Shown here: positions 1 to 5,980 of the stretch, piece by piece | Layout of the letters: each line of letters begins with the position of its first letter | Position numbering within the stretch: position 1 is the first letter of the stretch | Assembly: GCA_015484715.1 (NCBI GenBank) | Contig: WFUY01000043.1 | Coordinates: 1-8,677 of the forward strand | Source of the DNA: Thermoflexales bacterium | GTDB taxonomy: Bacteria; Chloroflexota; Anaerolineae; S140-20 | DNA: 8,677 nt | Direction of reading: 5' to 3' | Notes under the pieces: generated by a model | Seen by the model: only the letters and a program-made list of their open reading frames with translations | What the model was told of the DNA's origin: nothing | Databases searched by the model: none | Translations under genes and position numbers: made by a program

Positions 1-1
1 C

Positions 2-709
2 GAGAGCGAGGTCTACCCCGTGCCCCCCGACCTGGACGATGACCAGGCGGTGCTGGTGGAGCCCTACAGCGTGGGGCTGCGGGCCGTTCTCCGCCGGCCG
101 CCCCGGCCGGGGGAGCGGGTGCTGGTCCTCGGCTGCGGCATCATCGGCCTGCTTACCCTGCGGGTGGCCCGCGTCGTCGCTCCCGACGCCCTCATCGTGG
201 CGATGGCCCGCTACCCTCACCAGGCGGAGATGGCCCGCCGGCTGGGCGCCGACGAGGTGATCACCGACCGGGACGGCTACGAGGCGGTCGCCCGGCTGAC
301 CGGCGGCAAGCTGTACAAGGGGGCGCTGGGCAACCGGACGATCCTGGGCGGCTTCGACGTCATCTACGACGCCGTGGGAACCGCCCGCACCCTCCAGGAC
401 AGCCTGCGCTGGACCCGGGCCGGCGGAACGGTCGTGATGATCGGCATTTCCCCCAAGCGGTTCAAGAGCGACCTGAGCCCCATCTGGCACCAGGAGGTGG
501 ACCTGATCGGCAGCCTGGGCCACGGGATGGAGCGGTGGCAGGGGGAGTCGGTCTACGGCCTGGAGCTGGTGATCCGCTGGATGCGCGAGGGACGGCTCCC
601 CATCGAGGGGCTGATCACCCACCGCTTCCCGCTGGAGGCGTACAAGAAGGCGATCGCCACGGCGATGGACAAGCGGTCGGGGGCGATCAAGGTGGTCTTC
701 GAGTACTGA
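2..709 (+). CDS. Zinc-type medium-chain alcohol/polyol dehydrogenase, 5'-partial
   Basis: C-terminal two thirds of a medium-chain dehydrogenase/reductase that oxidises an alcohol or polyol with a nicotinamide cofactor; the substrate cannot be told. The frame is open from base 2 with no stop, so the gene begins upstream; the GTG at 20 is only an internal valine. Visible in order: LVEP (56-67), the conserved glutamate stretch near the active site; the Rossmann loop GCGIIG (131-148); LGADEVI after the second strand; FDVIYDAVG; AGGTVVMIG; and a C-terminal ITHRFPLEAYKKAI segment typical of the family's end. The catalytic zinc ligands Cys and His lie in the missing N-terminal part, so zinc dependence is inferred. 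The end of the second Rossmann strand reads VAMARYPHQ, with an Arg where NAD-specific members usually have Asp; this hints at NADP preference (inference). The next gene starts 9 bases downstream, suggesting cotranscription. Family call secure, substrate unknown. Confidence 0.9.
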   Translation, partial: ESEVYPVPPDLDDDQAVLVEPYSVGLRAVLRRPPRPGERVLVLGCGIIGLLTLRVARVVAPDALIVAMARYPHQAEMARRLGADEVITDRDGYEAVARLTGGKLYKGALGNRTILGGFDVIYDAVGTARTLQDSLRWTRAGGTVVMIGISPKRFKSDLSPIWHQEVDLIGSLGHGMERWQGESVYGLELVIRWMREGRLPIEGLITHRFPLEAYKKAIATAMDKRSGAIKVVFEY

Positions 710-718
710 GGTGAGGGG

Positions 719-1717
719 ATGGAGACGCTGGTCCTAGGGGGAACGGGGTTCATCGGCGGCCAGATCGCCCGGACGGCGCTGGAGGCGGGGTGGTCGGTGC
801 GGGTGCTGCGCCGGCGGCCCGGGGCCGTGGGTGCCCTCGGCGACCGGGCCGAGGAGATCGCCTGGGTCGAGGGCCGGCTGGAGGATGAAGAAGCATTGCG
901 GGCAGCGATGGACGGCTGCGACCTGGTCTTCCACGCTGCCGCCTACTACCCCCAGGACTCCCGGGGGATCGAGGACCACATCCGGCGGGGCCTGACCCAG
1001 ATCACGCGGGTGCTGGAGGCGGTGCGGGCAGCGGGGGTTTCACGCCTCGTCTACACCAGCTCCCTGACGACCATCGGGCCGCCCACGGAGCCCTGCCGGC
1101 TGGCCGACGAGCGGGACCTCTACCGACCGGGCAGCGTTCCCAGCGCCTACTACGAGACGAAGTACGCGATGGAGCAGGCCGTGCTCCAGGCGGCGGCCGA
1201 GGGGCTCGACGCCGTCGTCCTCTGCCCCACGGCGGTCTTCGGCCCCGGCGACGTGAAGCCGACGACGGACCGGCTCCTGCTGGCCATAGTGCGGAGCGGG
1301 CTCTCCCTTGGACAGGGGAAACGGGTTGGCCTCTTCCCCTACTTCCACGCCTGGGTCAACGTCGTGGATGTGCGGGACGTGGCTGCCGCTCACCTGGCTG
1401 CCGCAGAACGGGGCCGGCCGGGGGAACGGTACATCGTCGGCGGGCACAACCTGACGCTGCGGGAGGCGCTGACCATCGTGGTCCAGACCGTCGGGATCCG
1501 ACCGCTCTGGCTGCCCCTGCCGCGTTCCCCGGTGCTGGGGGCAGTTCGGCTGGCCGTCCTGCTCAACTTGCCGCTCTCTGAGCACCTGCGTGGGCTCTCC
1601 CACTGGCAGCCGCTCAGCACCGTCAAGGCGGAGCAGGTTTTGGGGCTGCGGCCCCGTCCCTTCGCAGAGACCATCCGCGACGCCATAGCCTGGTTCCGTC
1701 AGGAGGGGTATTTGTGA
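719..1717 (+). CDS. NAD-dependent epimerase/dehydratase, extended SDR (HpnA/DFR-like)
   Basis: A 332-residue extended short-chain dehydrogenase/reductase, the usual length for the family. The N-terminal nucleotide loop is GGTGFIGG (G7, G10 and G13 form GxxGxxG). LVFHAAAYY (69-77) matches the conserved strand-4 segment, YTSS (112-115) supplies the catalytic Ser/Thr region, and Y144 with K148 forms the YxxxK catalytic pair. VDVRDVAAAHLAA (216-228) and the C-terminal VKAEQVLGLRPRPFAETIRD followed by AWF resemble hopanoid-associated sugar epimerase HpnA and dihydroflavonol-4-reductase relatives. It should act in the cytoplasm on a nucleotide sugar or a ketone-bearing small molecule; the exact substrate is not determinable. 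A purine-rich GAGGTGAGGGG stretch sits just before the ATG. Together with the upstream dehydrogenase it forms a two-oxidoreductase pair. I see no squalene/hopene genes, so the hpnA symbol is not assigned. Confidence 0.88.
   Translation: METLVLGGTGFIGGQIARTALEAGWSVRVLRRRPGAVGALGDRAEEIAWVEGRLEDEEALRAAMDGCDLVFHAAAYYPQDSRGIEDHIRRGLTQITRVLEAVRAAGVSRLVYTSSLTTIGPPTEPCRLADERDLYRPGSVPSAYYETKYAMEQAVLQAAAEGLDAVVLCPTAVFGPGDVKPTTDRLLLAIVRSGLSLGQGKRVGLFPYFHAWVNVVDVRDVAAAHLAAAERGRPGERYIVGGHNLTLREALTIVVQTVGIRPLWLPLPRSPVLGAVRLAVLLNLPLSEHLRGLSHWQPLSTVKAEQVLGLRPRPFAETIRDAIAWFRQEGYL
1701..1706 (+). promoter_or_regulatory. Shine-Dalgarno AGGAGG of the small unknown gene
   Basis: A perfect AGGAGG lies inside the last codons of the epimerase gene, 10 bases before the ATG at 1717 and 7 before an alternative GTG at 1714. 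It supports real translation of the small downstream gene and coupling to the epimerase. Confidence 0.7.
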
Positions 1718-2049
1718 TGATTCCAGAGGACTTTTCCTGGGAGGGTTCCCTGGAGCCGGAGATGATCACCATCCTGGAGGGGCCGACGCCCGACTTCCGG
1801 CCTGTGGAGGCCTACTGGCCCATCTCCGTCAGCGAGGGGCCAAAGCCGTTGGGCATCGCCTTCTGCGAGCTCCGCACCTTCAACGGCCCCCAGATGCTCC
1901 AGCGCTGTCGCACGGCCTGGGAGGAGGGCCGGCCGGTCCTCCTCGACTTCCCAGACCGGATGGGGATGCGCCACCAGGTCACCGTCATCGCCGCCCGCTA
2001 CGAGATCGTCCCCGAAGGGCACAAACTGCTCCTGTGGGTACAGGCGTGA
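1717..2049 (+). CDS. Small conserved-looking hypothetical protein (110 aa)
   Basis: I do not recognise this protein. Its ATG at 1717 shares one base with the epimerase stop (TGATG), and a perfect AGGAGG precedes it, so it is very likely translated by coupling; the GTG at 1714 would add one residue. The product is soluble, with no signal peptide or membrane segment. It begins with an acidic, proline-rich part and continues into alternating hydrophobic stretches (LGIAFCELRTF, RPVLLDFPD, HQVTVIAARYEIV, HKLLLWVQA) that look like a small mostly beta fold. GC content (about 72% in the line at 1921-1980) matches the upstream metabolic genes and not the restriction cassette that follows, so it probably belongs to the host cluster and marks the left edge of the foreign segment. 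Function unknown. Confidence 0.72.
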   Translation: MIPEDFSWEGSLEPEMITILEGPTPDFRPVEAYWPISVSEGPKPLGIAFCELRTFNGPQMLQRCRTAWEEGRPVLLDFPDRMGMRHQVTVIAARYEIVPEGHKLLLWVQA

Positions 2050-2071
2050 AGAGGTAGTCAAGCAGCAAGTC

Positions 2072-3487
2072 GTGGTCGAGGCACCGGTGGGCAAGAAAAG
2101 CGAGATCCCTTTCGGCGCTCAATTCAGCCCCAATCAGGTTGACCTACCCCAGGTCTTGCAGATCCTCCACGTTTATGCAGGGGACCGGGATAAAATCACC
2201 GAGGCTATCCGGGATGCTTTCTTCGCGTCCCACGCCGAAGCGCAGCGGTGGAAGCTGGCCGATAACACCGTGCTGGCCTTGCGAGCATATGGGCTGCTGG
2301 ACGAACACGGAGCGACTCCCACCCCTTTGGCGAGAGACTTGCTGGCTCTCGTGAATGATCCAACCGCTCTCTACGAGGCTTTTGCCAAGCATATCTTACT
2401 CCATCGGCGTGGCCTCATCTTTGTGGAGACCATCGAGGCGATGCAGCAAGCCGGTGAGAAGATCACTCTGCACACGCTGAGAAAGCGCTTGGAGCAACGG
2501 GGGCTCCACGTTCCTCGCGGTGCTGTACACCTCAGCAGTATGCGCCTATGGCTGGCCCAGGCAGGCATCTTCGACGCAGGGGCAAAGGGTGGTCCAAGGC
2601 TATACGAGGTCAACCGGGAGCGCTTGGAAGCTCTGCTGGGGATAGGGCTGGACGCCATTGATCGCCTAACCCATCTCGACGCAGCACAACGGGCCTTCCT
2701 GAGAGCTCTGACCCGCATCGCCGAACCCGATCCCCTTGTAGCCAATAAAGTGGCAGATTTGGCAAGCGCCCTCTACGGCGTAGAGTACAACCATAAGCAG
2801 TTGCCAAAAGCGGTTCTGTTCCCCTTGCAGGACCTGGGGTACATCCAGGTGACAAAATCCACAGCAGGGCGGGGGGCGAAACCTTACGAAGTCTCCCGTA
2901 CTTCTAAATTTCGTGAGGAGGTCTCCGATCCCATTCTCGCAGCCGCGGCCGAGAAGGCCGGCCTGGTTCCCAAGGAGGTCTTCGAGCGTCCCCTCTCTCA
3001 AATTCTGGCGGACCTCAAGTCACCTGACAAGCACACCAAGGGGCAGGCATTAGAACTTCTTGCCATCTACTTGACGCGCCTGCTCGATCTTGACTTCAAA
3101 GGATGGCGTACTCGGAGTGCGGAGACTGGCGGTGCTGAGGTAGACGTGATTGTTGAAGGAGCACGGCTCATCTTCAGCCGCTGGCAGATTCAGGCGAAGA
3201 ACACAGCGACCGTTCGGTTGGACGATGTGGCCCGGGAAGTAGGACTGTCCCTGACCTTCATCTACTCCAATGTGGTGATGCTCGTGACAACAGGCGACTT
3301 TACCAGAGATGCCTACGGCTACGCCAACCATGTGATGAGGACTTCCAACCTCAACGTAATCCTGCTTAACGGCTCAGAGCTGAACCGCATCAGCCGCGAC
3401 CCGACAGAGATCGTAGCCATCTTGAACAGCAAAGCCGAGCGAGCGATGAAGATCAAGGAGCGTACCGACTACTTGACAGATCGGTGA
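2072..3487 (+). CDS. Restriction endonuclease, C-terminal Mrr-like PD-(D/E)XK domain
   Basis: A 471-residue protein predicted to be the nuclease of a restriction-modification pair. The C-terminal part has the Mrr-type core in the expected order: a helix with G324xxxE328, then GGAEVDVI with the probable metal-binding D358, then WQIQAKN giving Q374-A-K376, the QxK form of the catalytic motif, followed by Mrr-like strands (VVMLVTTGDFT, LNVILLNG). The N-terminal 280 residues contain three segments that look like winged helices (about 60-110, 133-185 and 205-280), each ending in a turn such as GLLDEHG, AGIFDAG or LGYIQVT, and could read DNA sequence or modification (inference). The start is uncertain: GTG 2072 has only a distant GAGGT at 2051, and GTG 2087 is also possible. 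The methyltransferase follows after 17 bases. GC is lower than in the flanks (about 55% at 2701-2760). It is not similar to the 157-residue R.PvuII. Whether it cuts unmodified or modified DNA is not shown by the sequence. Confidence 0.82.
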   Translation: MVEAPVGKKSEIPFGAQFSPNQVDLPQVLQILHVYAGDRDKITEAIRDAFFASHAEAQRWKLADNTVLALRAYGLLDEHGATPTPLARDLLALVNDPTALYEAFAKHILLHRRGLIFVETIEAMQQAGEKITLHTLRKRLEQRGLHVPRGAVHLSSMRLWLAQAGIFDAGAKGGPRLYEVNRERLEALLGIGLDAIDRLTHLDAAQRAFLRALTRIAEPDPLVANKVADLASALYGVEYNHKQLPKAVLFPLQDLGYIQVTKSTAGRGAKPYEVSRTSKFREEVSDPILAAAAEKAGLVPKEVFERPLSQILADLKSPDKHTKGQALELLAIYLTRLLDLDFKGWRTRSAETGGAEVDVIVEGARLIFSRWQIQAKNTATVRLDDVAREVGLSLTFIYSNVVMLVTTGDFTRDAYGYANHVMRTSNLNVILLNGSELNRISRDPTEIVAILNSKAERAMKIKERTDYLTDR

Positions 3488-3493
3488 CAAGAG

Positions 3494-3500
3494 AAGGGAG
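3494..3500 (+). promoter_or_regulatory. Shine-Dalgarno AAGGGAG of the methyltransferase
   Basis: AAGGGAG stands 4 bases before ATG 3505. It favours that ATG over the in-frame GTG at 3484, which overlaps the endonuclease stop (GTGA) and has no purine-rich site in front of it. Confidence 0.6.
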
Positions 3501-3504
3501 TACG

Positions 3505-4557
3505 ATGGCCCACTTTTCCTTCAAAACGGAGCCTTTTTACACAACACCGTATGGAGCGGCTTACCTGGGGGATGCGCTGAACTATCTGCGCCAGATGGAG
3601 CCCGAGACCGTTGACCTGATCGTCACATCCCCTCCCTTCGCCCTGAAACGCAAGAAGGAGTACGGCAACGTAGAGGCCGAAGACTATGTGCCCTGGTTCC
3701 TGGATTTCGCCCTGGAGTTCAAACGGGTGCTCAAAGAGAGCGGAAGCCTGGTGATTGACATCGGCGGGACGTGGGTCAAAGGACAGCCAACCCGCTCGCT
3801 ATACCATTTTGAGCTGCTCATCGCCTTGTGCAAGACCGTGGGATTCCACCTGGCCCAGGAGTTCTACTGGTACAACCCTTCCAAGCTACCATCACCCGCT
3901 GAGTGGGTAACGGTGCGACGCATCCGCGTGAAGGACGCCGTTGACCCAATCTGGTGGCTCTCCAAGACCCCTTTCCCAAAAGCCAGCAACTGGCGTGTGC
4001 TCCAGCCCTATAGCGATTCGATGAAGAAATTGCTGGAACGGGGCTACAAGCCTATGCGCCGCCCGTCAGGACACGACATCTCCGAGCACTTTGCCAAGGA
4101 CAACAAAGGCTCTATCCCCCCTAACCTCCTGATCCTGGCCAACACGGATTCCAATAGTGCCTACTTGCGAGAGTGCCGACGCCGTGGGATAAAGCCCCAC
4201 CCCGCCCGGTTCCCCCACGGCCTCCCAGAGTTCTTCATCAAATTCTTGACTGACCCCGGTGATCTGGTACTCGATCCCTTTGCCGGAAGCAATGTGACGG
4301 GCGAGGTCGCTGAGCGGCTGGGACGGCGGTGGCTGGCTTTCGAGCTGGTCGAGGAGTATCTGGAGGCGTCCAAGTTCCGCTTTACGGACCTACGTCAGCA
4401 GCTCCCCTTGTTCGCTGAACAAGCTGAACAGGGGACAGAAGATGAGGCTCTCGAGGAGAGGAAGCTCTCGAGGGCCTCCCAGATGGCTCTCCTCGAATCC
4501 TCAGAGAGCTATGAGGTGACCCCGGAAAGAAGTGGAAACCAAGACCGAGCCCTTTAA
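3505..4557 (+). CDS. Type II N4-cytosine DNA methyltransferase, M.PvuII-like (beta class)
   Basis: A 350-residue S-adenosylmethionine-dependent DNA methyltransferase that protects the host from the adjacent nuclease. Motif IV is TSPPF (41-45), the SPP form typical of N4-cytosine enzymes. It precedes motif I, DPFAGSNVTG (257-266), the order of the beta class. Other landmarks are an early LGDALNYL, ALKRKKEYGN (46-55), the segment FYWYNPSKLPSPAEW (120-134), IRVKDAV, RPSGHDI, SIPPNLL and HPARFP. From memory nearly all of these have direct counterparts in M.PvuII, which makes CAG(N4-methyl-C)TG; the target here is therefore plausibly CAGCTG, but this is inference. About 45 residues after FAEQ form an extra acidic tail absent from what I recall of M.PvuII (336 residues). 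The gene has lower GC (58% at 3541-3600) than its neighbours. An alternative start is GTG 3484. Confidence 0.93.
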   Translation: MAHFSFKTEPFYTTPYGAAYLGDALNYLRQMEPETVDLIVTSPPFALKRKKEYGNVEAEDYVPWFLDFALEFKRVLKESGSLVIDIGGTWVKGQPTRSLYHFELLIALCKTVGFHLAQEFYWYNPSKLPSPAEWVTVRRIRVKDAVDPIWWLSKTPFPKASNWRVLQPYSDSMKKLLERGYKPMRRPSGHDISEHFAKDNKGSIPPNLLILANTDSNSAYLRECRRRGIKPHPARFPHGLPEFFIKFLTDPGDLVLDPFAGSNVTGEVAERLGRRWLAFELVEEYLEASKFRFTDLRQQLPLFAEQAEQGTEDEALEERKLSRASQMALLESSESYEVTPERSGNQDRAL

Positions 4558-4575
4558 CCCCGGTAAGGTGAGACG

Positions 4576-5223
4576 ATGCCGGCAATATCTCTGAGAACCT
4601 ACGTGGTGACCCAACAGGCGCCGGTCTTTGACCTCCCGGCTTGGTGGGACCTGGACCGCCTTCTGGCGGCCTATTCCCACCGGAGGATGGAGGTGGAGCC
4701 CGGCGACAAGAGCACGCTCCTCCTCCCTGGGTGGGAGGCCCGCTTTTGGGACGAGCAGGCACGGAGCAGCAACGAGGCCGCCGTCCATCCAACCCCCGCT
4801 CAGGAAAGCCTACAGCACCAGCAGGATCAGGTAGCCAGCGCCCTGCAAGAGGCCCGATGGGTTATCGTGCACCAGGGCCGGGTGTGGATCGTCCCCCAAG
4901 AAGCCAGCGAGGCCTGCTTCATCTTCGAGGGACCACCCTGGTGGGATCGTCCCGAGCCTTGGAAAGCATTCATTACCTTACGTAAGAAGCGACTCATCGA
5001 GGAAGAAAGCCTCGGCTACATTGACCAGGTGAGGCTCCTGACCGGTGAGGAAGCCCGCGCCGTGGACGAACGGGCCCAACGAGGATACCTGGAGAACAAC
5101 TACTTCCCCAGCGCCGACACCCGCCGGTACTTGCGCAAGGAGATGGCCCGGTTCGCCGACGCCCTCCGCAAGGCGGTGTGGGTCGTGATGTACGAGTACG
5201 AGTGGGAATCAGGGCTGGCCTGA
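4576..5223 (+). CDS. Unknown protein with internal duplication (215 aa)
   Basis: Not recognised. The ATG is preceded by AAGGTGAG at a normal distance and lies 18 bases after the methyltransferase stop. The protein is soluble, tryptophan-rich and without signal peptide. It consists of two related halves: YVVTQQA (9-15) matches WIVPQEA (104-110), PAWWD (21-25) matches PPWWD (120-124), LLPGWEARFWDEQA (49-62) matches LLTGEEARAVDERA (154-167) with 9 of 14 identical, and the helix-strand ending ALQEARWVIV (89-98) matches ALRKAVWVVM (196-205). This order is kept throughout, so the gene arose by duplication of a unit of about 95-105 residues. GC is host-like (72% at 4681-4740), unlike the preceding restriction cassette, so it is probably part of the host cluster and not a third restriction component. 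A role cannot be assigned. Confidence 0.82.
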   Translation: MPAISLRTYVVTQQAPVFDLPAWWDLDRLLAAYSHRRMEVEPGDKSTLLLPGWEARFWDEQARSSNEAAVHPTPAQESLQHQQDQVASALQEARWVIVHQGRVWIVPQEASEACFIFEGPPWWDRPEPWKAFITLRKKRLIEEESLGYIDQVRLLTGEEARAVDERAQRGYLENNYFPSADTRRYLRKEMARFADALRKAVWVVMYEYEWESGLA

Positions 5224-5242
5224 ACGGACGTTGAGGGAAGAT

Positions 5243-5264
5243 GGGGGCCTGCCAATCTGCCCCC
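5243..5264 (+). terminator. GC-rich hairpin between two genes, possible weak terminator
   Basis: GGGGGC (5243-5248) pairs with GCCCCC (5259-5264) around a 10-base loop. It is followed by TCAGTCCTTTCC, which has few Ts, so a strong intrinsic terminator is doubtful. A competing pairing of TGAGGG (5231-5236) with CCCTCA (5262-5267) also exists. The hairpin falls in the 83-base gap after the duplicated unknown protein, the longest gap in the window, and may separate transcripts or attenuate readthrough. Confidence 0.3.
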
Positions 5265-5298
5265 TCAGTCCTTTCCCCCCTCCGAAGAAGACCGAGCC

Positions 5299-5303
5299 GG
5301 AGG
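5299..5303 (+). promoter_or_regulatory. Shine-Dalgarno GGAGG deciding the start of the membrane protein
   Basis: GGAGG lies 3 bases before ATG 5307, slightly close but the only good site. The upstream in-frame ATG at 5241 would place 22 arginine/proline-rich residues in front and would lie next to a hairpin, so 5307 is preferred. Confidence 0.55.
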
Positions 5304-5306
5304 ACC

Positions 5307-5960
5307 ATGGACCCCCAAAGCAAGAGCCCGCGCTTCCAAACGCTGATCGCCGTCCTGATCGCGATGGTCACCGTCACCGGCGCCATCGTGGCCTGGCGGG
5401 CCGCGACCATCGGCAGCGAGGCTGACGACGCCGAGCGCGAGGGTCTTCTCAGCACCATCGTCCGGGAGCGGGTGGATGCCACCAACCGCACCTGGCTCTA
5501 CAACGACCTGCGCACCTTCGCCCTCTACACAGAGTACCAGGCGCTGGCGGACCGTCTGGCCCAGGACGCCCAGACCTATCGAGAGGCAGGGGACGAAGAC
5601 GAGGCGGACCGGCTAGTCCGGGAGGCAGAACGGTATCGGCTGCTGTCCGACAACCTGCGCCGTTTCCTCTTCGAGGGCTACATCACCTCCGAAGGCACTT
5701 ACGACGCCGATGCCTTCCTGGCCCGGCGCTGGGCCGAGGCAGCCCGGAAAGCCGACCTGGAGCCCCAGGATGACCTGGCGCTGGCCGACACGCTGCGCCT
5801 CCGGGCACAGCGGCTGGTCGGCGGGACTATCTTCCTCGCTTCCGCCCTGCTCTTGCTGACGCTGGCCCAGATCAGCCGGAGTGGGCTGCGCTATCTCTTC
5901 CTGGCAGGAGGGGTCACCCTCTACCTGGTCGTCCTCAGCGGCCTCCTCATCATCGGTTGA
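5307..5960 (+). CDS. Three-TM membrane protein with helical extracytoplasmic loop, paralogue of the next gene's N-terminus
   Basis: A 217-residue integral membrane protein of unknown function. A short N-terminal tail (MDPQSKSPRFQ) leads into TM1 (about 10-30, LIAVLIAMVTVTGAIVAW). About 120 charged, helix-rich residues follow, with several YR, ER and AD pairs and no cysteines or catalytic motifs. TM2 (GGTIFLASALLLLTLA) and TM3 (YLFLAGGVTLYLVVLSGLL) are joined by a short positive loop SRSGLR. By the positive-inside rule the N-terminus and that loop are cytoplasmic and the helical region is outside. The architecture resembles DUF4337-type membrane proteins as I remember them, but this is not verified. 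The N- and C-terminal segments align with those of the following, larger protein (RFQTLIAVL against RFQAVLILL; LRYLFLAGG against LRYFFVLVG), so the two are adjacent paralogues separated by 20 bases and likely cotranscribed. Confidence 0.82.
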   Translation: MDPQSKSPRFQTLIAVLIAMVTVTGAIVAWRAATIGSEADDAEREGLLSTIVRERVDATNRTWLYNDLRTFALYTEYQALADRLAQDAQTYREAGDEDEADRLVREAERYRLLSDNLRRFLFEGYITSEGTYDADAFLARRWAEAARKADLEPQDDLALADTLRLRAQRLVGGTIFLASALLLLTLAQISRSGLRYLFLAGGVTLYLVVLSGLLIIG

Positions 5961-5969
5961 GGGATCATC

Positions 5970-5973
5970 GGAG
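5970..5973 (+). promoter_or_regulatory. Shine-Dalgarno GGAG for the large membrane protein
   Basis: GGAG (extended as GGAGAAG) sits 7 bases before GTG 5981. It favours that start over TTG 5957, which overlaps the preceding stop (TTGA) and lacks a ribosome binding site, although it could be used by coupling. Confidence 0.5.
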
Positions 5974-5980
5974 AAGCCCG

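Noticed and set aside
1040..1603. Long open frame on the minus strand opposite the epimerase gene
   Set aside because: Lies wholly antisense to a gene with clear SDR motifs; its proline/glycine/arginine-rich translation is typical of GC-rich shadow frames.
3473..3506. TTGACA (3473-3478) with TACGAT (3501-3506) as a promoter for the methyltransferase
   Set aside because: The spacer is 22 bases, too long for a sigma-70 promoter, and the -10-like element overlaps the start codon; TTGACA is part of the coding sequence.
4447..4473. GCTCTCGAGG direct repeats as an operator or controller box
   Set aside because: They are inside the 3' coding end of the methyltransferase, have no promoter nearby, and no controller protein is present.
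4382..4792. Minus-strand frames spanning the methyltransferase end and the next gene
   Set aside because: They cross two well-supported + genes and lack recognisable domains or start signals.
5241..5306. Upstream ATG extending the 217-residue membrane protein by 22 residues
   Set aside because: The added residues are low-complexity, overlap a GC-rich hairpin, and the downstream ATG has GGAGG directly ahead and matches the paralogue's N-terminus better.
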